Origin: Melampsora larici-populina 98AG31
Taxonomy: Eukaryota > Basidiomycota > Pucciniomycetes > Pucciniales > Melampsoraceae
Assembly: GCF_000204055.1 (NCBI RefSeq)
Contig: NW_006768766.1
Coordinates: 776,706 to 840,705 of the forward strand
Direction of reading: 5' to 3'
Length of the DNA stretch: 64,000 nt
The notes below the pieces were generated by a model that was not told the DNA's origin, made no database searches, and saw only the letters and a list, made by a program, of their open reading frames with translations. This document shows, piece by piece, positions 56,223 through 64,000 of this stretch (positions are counted from its first letter, which is position 1; every line of letters begins with the position of its first letter). The position numbers and the translations under genes were made by a program.

Positions 56223-58774
56223 TTAATGTTTCATCCTTAGACTATCTGGAGGGTTGATAATCGCACCACAGTGGCCAAATAAGTTCTCAAAGGTCACACA
56301 TTTGAGCGTGCCCAAGCGATTGTATGCCATAGAGGCTCGGAGACGAGGTAATGATGAATAGGGGCTGCTGGACTTGTCAGTAGCATCAAGCGGCTTGTGA
56401 GTCTGAACCACAAAAAAAGGAAGATCACCAGTTTTAGATCGCAGTATATAACATATATACCCAAATTCACTCCTATGATTATCAATATATTCGATGTAGC
56501 TATCCCCTTGGTGCCGTTCATATATACTGAACGATTTGCCAGCATGCCGCCATACTTTAGTTTGCTGAAGTTCTTCTCCGACATGTTGGGATGCATCCAC
56601 ATTTGCATTGATGATAGGTGTGATGTGGAGAGTTGGTGTGCATGGTGTCCATTTTGGCTGTGAAGAAGGGTGCAATTCTTCGACTCCCATGTCGGATTTG
56701 TACTTTGCAGGCACATTGTCCAACATAGTTCTAAACAAGCCGGTCTGAGTATGTGCTTTGATTAGGGTCTTTCCAATAGATCCTGTAAGAGAGAATATGA
56801 TCATGATTAGACCCAGGATCTTCCAGCTTATATGTGGCTGAAATTGAAAGCGAACTTACCCGCACTAGGATTTTTGGGCCGTTTGACTAGGCTTCCAATC
56901 ACACGTTCCCCAGACCAAGCTGCCATGTAAGAAGGTGGTCCAAAGAGTCTACATTGTTGTGGTAGGTGTTGGGCATAATGGAGGTTCGGCTTTGACTTGA
57001 TCAAGGGCCATACGTCTTGCAAATGTTGGCAATACTGAGAAAGTAGGGCTCCGAGGTCTTTGATATCGGTTTTGCTTAAGACACGCAATACTGATATGGT
57101 GATGATTTGAATTGCCAGAATCATGGCTCGATAAATCTTGTGGGAGTGAGATTGTGGTTCTGTCCCTTTTAAATAAGGGACAAGCGAAAATACAACATAA
57201 ACAGTATAAAGTATAAGCCATTCAGCGGCTTTGGGTGTCCCACAAGTCGGCATGCCAATCTTTGTCGGAACTTGTGTAAGCCAAGTTGGTACCTTTGCAT
57301 CAGAAATGCTAGTGTGAATGAGTGAAAGCTCGTGAGGGGTGATCGTGGGCCCTTTGGCCTGTATAGTCGATGTTGAGGCATGTGTTTCATGACTAACATT
57401 GCTAATGCGAGAAGGTTGACTACGCAGAAGAGAGAATCCGGAAAGGGAGGATCTTGCGGCTCGAGATGGATTTTTGCGGGAGCTTGGCGTAGGGGAAGCG
57501 GGGGGTTGATCTAAATCCATGGTCATTGACTGTGTCAGGCTAGGTGGTTGATCCTGGGGGAGTCCGTTAGTGTATATTCCGTTTGTTGCTAAGACGGCCT
57601 GCTCAACCTGTAGCTTTTTACCCGCTGCTTGAAATCCAAGATAGGTGGTTGAAAGGTCTTTGAGGAGTCCGAGTATCAAACAATGCATTATGTCAATTGT
57701 GGGGAAGATGATTGGCTGCCAATACAGGAGGGCTGAGAATGCAGTGTAGCGCACTCCATTCTTATCTACCATTTCATTTCTGGACTTGAGAGTTTCAGTG
57801 TTGAGCCATTTGAGTGCGTGTCGTTTATGAGACACGGGATGCCGACATTTGAAGACGTGGATGTTAAATTCGTTGATATCGTCTATTGTAATGTAGCATT
57901 GAGAACAAAAGTTAGTAGATGAATGCGAAGAAAAGCCAGACATCTTCTTCATGGCCGGAATGTTGCCAACTAGAGGCCATAGAGCGACTCGGATAAGCCT
58001 CCCTTGTGGGTACTGAGACGTGGAGCTGAATCGGATGCCTTCCCAAAGTTTATTAAGCTCGATTATTAAAGGAGAGATCAGGTGATCTATTTCATTGGCG
58101 TTGGGCTCTCTCGGACCAGGAATCATTCCCCAAACAAACATGTTTTGGGCCTTGTATTGAAGATCAGGAGGTAGACTGTAACATATAAGCACGATAAGGC
58201 CAGTTGAGTTGTGTCGAGCGCTTGCGTGACCGTACGGATCAAACCAGTCTAAGTAGAATCCAAATACCAAGTTACCGGAAGTTTTGGTGTAGATCTGCCC
58301 ATTGAGTTTGAACGTCTTCCATACCTTCCCGTGCCAAATGTCCCTGAGAGTTCCATCGGCGGGGGGCGAAGCTGTGAGAGATGCATTGAGAGCAAGCTCA
58401 AATGAGGGGAAATGTAGCATTCTAGCAAGCCAATCGGTGAAGCTTTGATGGTAAAATTGTTTGCGCGGCGTGAATTTTGTTGGAGCTGACTTGGGGATCT
58501 TGTAAAGAGGCGCACCACAAACAAAACATTTGAGTTTAGGTTGGGAATTAGGGAAGCGAAGGCTGTCACAGATCGAAGGATATGGCATGTTGGGGAGCAG
58601 ACCGTGATTTGCCAAACAGATTTTGCAACAGACTTCTTCGGTGATATCGACTGCAAGTGAGAAAACTTTGATAACACCTTCAATTGCCGCAGGAATTTCA
58701 GTCCATGGAGTCAAACTGGAGCAAGAAATAGTGTTGGAAAGTTGGAAAGTGGTTTTGAACTTCTTCTTTTCCAT
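56223..58774 (-). CDS. Plavaka/Tnp2-type (CACTA-like) transposase, catalytic part
   Basis: Exons 58774-56860 and 56782-56223 (phase 1 junction, GT-AG intron of 77 bp) give 824 aa with no stop. Seen: an N-terminal Cys cluster (EEVCCKICLANHG; LKCFVCGAPL), NLVFGFYLDWFDPYGHASAR with HNSTGLIVLICYSLP, NMFVWGMIPGPREPNANEID, the RVALWPLVGNIPAMKKMSGF block, CSQCYI, FPTIDIMHCLILGLLKDL, and the AAWSGERVIGSLVKRPKNP region. These are landmarks of the basidiomycete Plavaka/Tnp2 DDE transposases. The start is the first in-frame ATG, but the usual N-terminal zinc region is absent and probably lies at 59853-60451, on the far side of a GC-rich block. The coding part looks intact. Confidence 0.82.
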
Positions 58775-58789
58775 GGCCAAGGAACAACA

Positions 58790-59838
58790 CAGGAACCGCT
58801 CCGCACCACTCGGGATTTTGACCCCCTTCGAGTGCGCAGCGCAGATACCGCTCTGAAACGCTCCGCACTGGGATCGCTATTTTTTTTTTGCAGGGGCTCA
58901 AGACGTAGCGGAGCGTGAAAACCGCTCCGCACACGCTATATGGCGCGCTATGCTCAAAACCGCTATATAGTGTTATTGCGCGCTATATAGCGCGCAATAA
59001 TAACTTTTCCTTGTGTGTTGGGCTTTGCTCTTGGTTGAAGTTGAGCCGTCTTGTTCTTGTTCTTGGTTGATGATGTTGGATCAGGAGGCCGAGGCAAAGC
59101 TGGTTGTTTAGCAAGAGGTCCTGTGGTGACTGAGTCGTCCTCATCCTCATGAGCTGAAAGAGCCGTACGTGAGTCTTTGGGTGGTACGATAAACCCCGGT
59201 TTGGGACGAGAAGGACTGGGGGGACGGAGTTGTCGGGCAGTGGTTTTACCAGGAACCTGGAGTGTACTACTCAAACTCTGGGAAGAGCTTTTGGTGGGTG
59301 CCATCGATTGGAGTAGATGAATCAAATAGGAGGAAACAAAGAAGGATATATAAAGAGAGAAACGGTAGGGTCAATGTCATGTGAGTCAGTCTGGTTCTGA
59401 ATCGGAAAAAGACTGACCATAACCAAACTAGAACACGATGTATTGAACGATGAGGTAAACCACAGGTCAGCCGAAGTCGACGATGTTGCCAGGGATGGTA
59501 CATCGTTTTGATAATAGGCTTAGCACCTTTCGAATGGAGTGTTGGCGTCCAGATACGATTGAATGGAGGGTGGATCAATTGGTTGGATGTGGTGGGGGGA
59601 AGTAAGCTGTATCAGCTTGTACAGTGACCCTTCCTCCCCCCTGGGTACAGGGCTGTTGCTCCGCAATATAGCGGTGAACCAGTGGCCCCGAGCCAGAGCG
59701 GAGCGTTGGCTCCGCTCTGGAAATTTTGAGCCCCGACGAGCGGTCCGCAGGCTCCGCCAAAAATTGGCGTGCGGGTAGCGCAGCAAAAAACGCTCCGCAA
59801 CCGCTCCGCAACCACTATATGTTGCGGAGCGGTTCCGG
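58790..59838. repeat. GC-rich CCGCTCCGC/GCGGAGCGG block, possible inserted element
   Basis: Two GC-rich stretches (58792-58998 and 59640-59836) carry about 11 copies of CTCCGC or GCGGAG and enclose a small ORF. The outer ends are inverted: GGAACCGCTCCGCA at 58792-58805 and TGCGGAGCGGTTCC at 59823-59836. A palindrome GCGCGCTATATAGCGCGC lies at about 58978-58997, and ATATAGCG-type words recur on both sides. The composition contrasts sharply with the AT-rich surroundings. No target duplication seen. Confidence 0.65.
58963..59304 (-). CDS. Pro/Ser/Lys-rich small ORF, probably truncated
   Basis: 113 aa from ATG at 59304 (MAPTKSSSQSLSSTLQVPGK). Low-complexity basic and Pro-rich sequence (RQLRPPSPSRPKPGFIVPP) that runs into the GCGCGCTATATAGCGCGC palindrome and stops there (ARYIARNNTI), so its 3' end is probably not original. 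Function unknown. It lies between two parts of a likely Tnp2 gene. Confidence 0.3.
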   Translation of the reverse strand: MAPTKSSSQSLSSTLQVPGKTTARQLRPPSPSRPKPGFIVPPKDSRTALSAHEDEDDSVTTGPLAKQPALPRPPDPTSSTKNKNKTAQLQPRAKPNTQGKVIIARYIARNNTI

Positions 59839-59852
59839 TATTGCAAGGAATT

Positions 59853-60451
59853 TCAACAGCTTTGATGTGACTTGTGATTTGTTGGGTAGTCATTAAGCAC
59901 ATGGAACATTGCTTGAATCGACATAGGATGTTGAAGAAAAGTAATCGGGATTTTAAATTTTGATGTTGAAAGCGTGAGCACAGCGTTCGTTGGCTCTGGA
60001 TTCAGTGGCACAGTCAATATCGGTGGCCCCATCAAACATGGGTTTTTGTTGGAAGGCCAAGTCATTGGGTTTTTTGAACAAACAGGTTGAGATTGTTGTT
60101 CAGGTGTACTTGATCGCTGTGGTTTTCCGCCCTTCTGAGAAGTGATTAAAGATAAATTTGATAAATAAGTAATCGGAATCTTCCTTTTCCAAAAAGTTTT
60201 TTTGTACTCACGGCAACGGCACCCGTCAAGTCTCCCATCAAGTTTACATCTTGTTTTTCCAAGTCTGAAGAATTTTCAAGAGCTACTTGTGAGGTCTCCG
60301 CGGCCTTTTTTGATGACACAAGATGTTTCTTGTAGTTTGTTCGATGAAAGATTACGCCAGGATGAACTTCGCCGTCCCTTTCAAGATGCTGCTCAATACA
60401 GCCAAGGGCGACACATGTACATGCGATGTGATCTCGTCCGAAGTGGGCCAT
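59853..60451 (-). CDS. Zinc-binding N-terminal part of a Tnp2/Plavaka-like transposase (probable)
   Basis: Exons 60451-60212 and 60134-59853 (phase 0, GT-AG intron of 77 bp), 173 codons plus TGA. The first 45 residues (MAHFGRDHIACTCVALGCIE, then GEVHPGVIFHRTNYKKH) give Cys and His ligands of the kind found at the start of rust Tnp2 proteins. A Ser/Pro/Thr-rich tail follows. The TGA at 59853-59855 (TGT TGA AAT) comes 15 bp before the GC-rich block. The catalytic part resumes beyond it at 58774. Either it is a separate small gene or the transposase gene was cut by an insertion; I favour the latter. Confidence 0.5.
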
Positions 60452-61004
60452 TGACCAGTGAGGTGAGTTGAGTGAAATCTTTGTGATGAATGTGTTCTGT
60501 GGCTATGGTGTCAGTTTGATAATTTGATATCTATATCAAGCCAAACACAACCAAAACAGGGCATATCTTTACAGATGTGACATGTATGTGTGACATCCCC
60601 AAGCAATACATGTCATCAGTTTTTGGACTTCTCTCACCCTGAAGAGAAAACCCTGCTCTCTTCCACAGAATTGGCTCAGCGGGTTCTCTTTGCTCTCTAA
60701 TCAAGGGCAGGATCAGATCTTGCACAAAGTGTTTTCAGGGAACAGCAAAATAGAAATCAATTGATATTTATAAACAAAAAAGGAAATTATAAACACACTA
60801 TATACAAACATGAGATAATCATGCCAATTTGACCACGTGAAATAGTTTCATACACGCAATGAAATATAAAACAGGGATTGAAATTGAAACTTATTTATAC
60901 AAAACTTTCTAAACACAATGAAATATCAAAATGGGAACGGCTTGAAATTTGTATACATTCAGAGCAATGATCAACTAGATTATAAATACCAATCTTGTCT
61001 ACCT
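60452..61004. other. Promoter side of the zinc-binding ORF and 3' flank of the next gene
   Basis: No gene seen. Two ACACGCAATGAAATATAAAA / ACACAATGAAATATCAAAA phrases (about 60853 and 60913) form a short diverged direct repeat. Confidence 0.4.
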
Positions 61005-62783
61005 TTATATCTCCATTTGAGTAGACCCAGACCCAGATGCTTGTGTCCCAGCTGTGGTGTTTTGAGTTGCAGGACCAACATTCCCCATACCCAAGCCACC
61101 AGGTGTCAGCATCCTACTTACCTCTTGAACCGATTTGAGAATATCAAAGCCATTGGTGGACTTGAGTTCCAAATTCACAATCGCAACACCTTGAACCGTC
61201 TGAAGCCAATTCGCAGAGACCAGTGATTGTTCATACCCTTTTGGCGGAAAAGATTCTTGATCGGGTGTTGATGAGTAAGTCTCTCGATCAACCAGCTGCT
61301 TAGCAGCGCGCCTTTTCTTTGGAATGATCTCCTTTGCCTCAATATTTTTGTCTATTAATTCAATAAAAGCGTTGAGTCCTGCACTTCGCCATTGTAGTCG
61401 GACCTTGTTTTGACTGCCATGCGAGCCAAGACCTTTGATTTCGTCTTCAGAATGAACCTCGGAATGTGATAGCATCAAAGCTTCTTGGGAGCCTTCTCCA
61501 AAAAGCTTTGCTACCATACTTTGACGTGCCTTTACAAGCTGAACAATACAATGTGTGTTAGCAACTCATACATGCTCAACCTAAAATGATATACACTTTG
61601 TTCCAAAATTACATTCATACCTTTAATTTTCTGTTTCTCCTGCAAAGCATGCTCTTTGATATAGCCTCATTTTCTTGAACCTTCTTTCTACCATCTTCGC
61701 TCTCCATAAGCTTCGTTCTCTTTATCTGACTCTCGAATTTTGAAGCTTTGTTTACAAACCATCGCCTGATTATTTCATCACGATTGGCCAGACTGTTTTC
61801 TCTTGCCAAGATCCCAAAACTCCGTGCCCCATTTGCGTTAAAACACTTAGCCCACTCCTGTTGAATAATTGCTGACATTGCTAAGTTCCACGGCAAATCG
61901 TAACTTGCTTGCCAATCAAAAGTACAGCGCGGAAATCCTGCTCGAGCAAGCGCACCCTCACAACTAATGGCCCAAGACATTGCATAAGAATTTTGAGAAG
62001 CAAAGACAAGGCGGGAAGTGAATTGTACAGGTCTTAAAGGCTTTGAAGCAAGTGCCATTTCAGCTGCGTCTTTTTCTACCGTTCTGATTTGAGTGCGATT
62101 GGGTACAAAACCGGGAGGTTTTCTGGCGAGGTATTTCGTTTTGGCTTTCTCCATTGCGGTTTCAATCAAAACTTGACGGTTACTTTCACAAGTTGTCCAG
62201 TTGCGCAATTCATCTTCATTTGGTGGATCAGGAAGAGTTGGACCACCATCAAAGGACCCTGATGATGATGATGATGAGCTAGACTTTTGAGGAACACCCA
62301 TCATCATCCGAGTATATTTGTATAGTGCTCTAGCTAGTGGAGTGGCTGCTTTAGGAGTAGGATGAGCGCCGGACGTCTTCCCAATGACCACATTTCGCTT
62401 GCGAATTGACGATTGTTCCGCGAGAAAAGCTGCACGTGTTTGTTTCCGTGCTTCTACATCGCTCAATGAAAGTTCTCCATCTGAAGAAAAGCACCAGTTG
62501 TTGAATGAGTTCTAGACAAAAGAGAAGGAACTACTTAAAAAATGAAAACAAACCAGTATCCAGGTCACTTTCCATGTCATCTTCTCCAAGACCGTCTTCC
62601 TGTTCCTCTTCATTCAACCTCCTTTTCTTTGAACCTGAATCCGTGGCTGTCAAACACAAATACTGGATCAGCAAGTTTGTTGACTGATAAAGATACATAG
62701 AATTTCAACTCACTAGCATCATTGTTTGAGTTGTTTGGAGAAACTTGAGTGTTTCGAACAGTCGCTTGAGTTGAAGTTTCCAT
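61005..62783 (-). CDS. Lineage-specific protein (518 aa), unknown, intact
   Basis: Exons 62783-62714, 62646-62554, 62480-61621 and 61538-61005 total 1557 nt with all phases agreeing and GT-AG introns of 67, 73 and 82 bp. Starts METSTQATVRNTQVSPNN; has a basic-acidic patch (SKKRRLNEEEQEDG), a Ser run, then a folded-looking core: PVQFTSRLVFASQNSYAMSW, CEGALARAGFPRCTFDWQAS, YDLPWNLAMSAIIQQEWAKC, and helical basic stretches (AISKSMLCRRNRKLKLVKAR). The tail is Gly/Thr/Ser-rich. RRLNEEE and KKRRAAKQLVDR suggest nuclear location. I do not recognise the family. It is the best-preserved non-conserved gene in the window. Confidence 0.75.
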
Positions 62784-63215
62784 GATTTAGTATTCGGTTT
62801 GGCAATATATAAGAAGCGCTCCAAGAACGACTTGAAAAATTTAGATAGATAGATGTTGGTTTAGAGATTTGTAAGAAAAAGTCTCAAGATCAACTTGAGC
62901 AGAGTAGATAGAGAGATAAAGAGTATATGAATAAGAAAAGATCCCAAGATCAACTTGAGCGAAGTAGGATGGTTAAGTAACTGTAGGAGATGTAAGAAGA
63001 TGATTTAGCAAGCAATGGTTTAGTTTGAAGTTCAAAAAATCGTTCAACGATCTATTGATCTCAGAGAAAAACAGGCAAGCAAGAGAAAAAGAAAACACTG
63101 AATACTTGGTAAAGTTTTGAAGTTCAAAATTAAATCAAACAAGCAAGCAATCTCAGTCACTAGAGGATCAATATATAACATAGATGGATTGATCACTCAC
63201 CTCCAGCAACGCCGC
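62784..63215. other. Upstream region of the 518-aa gene
   Basis: Contains a short direct repeat (CAAGATCAACTTGAGC at about 62885 and 62947). No gene. Confidence 0.45.
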
Positions 63216-63466
63216 CACGATACGATACTTGGTAAAGTATCGAGGATACTAGGTATAGTATCTGTTTCAGGATACCACCTCAGGCAGAATCCAGTACAGT
63301 ACCGCCCGTTCGGATACAATACCAGATACGGTACCGTTTATCAGGGTACTATGGGCGGACACTTTGAGTATAGTACCCTCGATACCGGGTACGATACCGA
63401 TACGTATCGTGGTATCGGAGTAATGGTAGATACTGTACAATACTGGCAAAGTATCGGGTATCTTTG
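63216..63466. repeat. GATAC/GTATC-word cluster
   Basis: About 20 copies of GATAC, GTATC or close variants (GGTACC, AGTACC, AGTATCG) in 250 bp on alternating strands, e.g. GGTACGATACCGATACGTAT at about 63388. Open frames on both strands here are a by-product of the repetition. It resembles a foldback or degraded palindromic repeat. Confidence 0.65.
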
Positions 63467-63490
63467 TTAAAATAACCGAGCCACAAACAT

Positions 63491-63952
63491 TCATTCCGCA
63501 TAACGAGGCAAGAGAAGAGTGATAAGAAGTAAAGAAAAGATGAGGAAACAAATATGGCTCTCAGAGCCGATTTCGTAAACAACTTGTGTTTGACAAGATA
63601 AGAAAAAAAACAAAAAATTCAAAAAGAAAAGAACAAAGGAGAAAAGTAAATCAAGCAAAATTACTAATACTATCACCCCCCTCCTCTTTTGGTGTGACTT
63701 ATCCAAGGCACTAGAGTGGGCCATACACAATTGACACTCCTCAAAGTCCAAACCTTGAATCGCAATGCCCTCCTTAGACCAGATGCGAGCCCCAACTGAC
63801 TGTTCCACCGTTGATGGTTTCAAAGCCCCTCGATCACGGCTGCAGACATCTGCAGCTGCGGAGAACGTCCTCTCCACAGCTCACGATGATCCACAGACTG
63901 CCAGATAGTCTTTTGCAAGGGATGATAAAACTGGATACCTTGAAGCATTGAC
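63491..63952 (-). pseudogene. hAT-family transposase C-terminus, one in-frame TGA
   Basis: Minus-strand exon begins after a cag acceptor (63955-63953) and reads YPVLSSLAKDYLAVCGSS, then TGA at 63881-63883, then AVERTFSAAADVCSRDRGAL and KPSTVEQSVGARIW. This is the hAT dimerisation region, which sits at the end of the transposase. The rest of the element lies beyond the window. After about 63700 the frame becomes hydrophobic, low-complexity sequence and is probably non-coding. Confidence 0.8.
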
Positions 63953-64000
63953 CTGGGCGACAGGAAATCAAAATACCATCAGTACTTAATGTGAGAAGAA

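Noticed and set aside
6395..63952. TGA read as an amino acid or by programmed readthrough in the interrupted genes
   Set aside because: The bases after TGA vary (GGC, CAT, TCT, TTA, GGA, CAG) and none is the CTA type linked to strong readthrough. Clearly dead transposons carry the same kind of stop together with frameshifts, and intact genes here end normally. Mutational decay explains it better.
1..64000. CRISPR arrays, operons, rRNA and tRNA genes
   Set aside because: The short tandem repeats here lack unique spacers of even length, genes have spliceosomal introns, and no rRNA or tRNA signature was recognised by eye; a tRNA scan would be needed to exclude tRNAs fully.

Overview
The window is nuclear DNA of a filamentous basidiomycete, most likely a rust fungus (Pucciniales). 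The basis is AT-rich intergenic DNA, genes with several 45-80 bp GT-AG introns, and a mix of KDZ, Plavaka/Tnp2 (CACTA-type), hAT, DIRS and Ty3 elements, plus a TET-like 2-oxoglutarate oxygenase of a kind expanded in mushrooms and rusts. The genus cannot be read from the sequence alone. No prokaryotic features, CRISPR arrays or rRNA genes were seen, and I recognised no tRNA genes by eye.

Layout. 1-2341 (+): 3' part of a phosphatidylinositol-4-phosphate 5-kinase gene, the only clearly intact conserved housekeeping gene. 2342-6394: intergenic DNA with CCAAGG-word, 30-bp, foldback and CACC-rich repeats. 6395-7695 (+): FAR1/GCM-type zinc-finger protein with one stop. 8116-11586 (-): an 11-exon KDZ transposase, nearly complete but broken. 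11.6-20 kb: AT-rich repeat DNA, including a 2 x 326 bp tandem repeat, and one small ORF. 19968-21520 (+): broken Ser/Lys-rich gene. 23442-29596 (-): Ty3-type retrotransposon coding region, gag-protease and pol, with pol in the -1 frame behind a TTTAAAA slippery heptamer. 29.8-32.2 kb: two lineage-specific ORFs. 32573-32855: a small Tc1/mariner-like inverted-repeat element. 35217-36486 (-): deoxyhypusine synthase pseudogene that keeps introns. 37621-40535 (+): 928-codon lineage-specific gene with four stops. 43614-44974 (+): TET-like 2OG-Fe(II) oxygenase. 45707-46337 and 47396-47710 (-): small genes. 48.5-54.1 kb (+): decayed DIRS-type tyrosine-recombinase retrotransposon whose recombinase is split by a 1.5-kb inverted-repeat insertion. 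54681-55746 (+): unknown gene with one stop. 56223-60451 (-): Plavaka/Tnp2 transposase and its probable N-terminal zinc-binding part, separated by a block with GC-rich CCGCTCCGC words. 61005-62783 (-): intact-looking 518-aa unknown gene. 63.2-63.5 kb: GATAC/GTATC-word repeat. 63491-63952 (-): end of a hAT transposase.

The unifying signal is mutational. Genes that otherwise splice and read cleanly are broken by in-frame TGA codons, and 8 of the 11 I list are preceded by T, as expected if CGA codons in a TCGA context became TTGA. In the DIRS element two catalytic Asp codons and a recombinase Arg also look changed at CpG in the same context. This fits a RIP-like or methyl-CpG decay process acting on TCG sites, in a window that also carries a KDZ transposon and a TET-like oxygenase, two gene classes linked to 5-methylcytosine biology in fungi. 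The ancestral codons and the link are inference.
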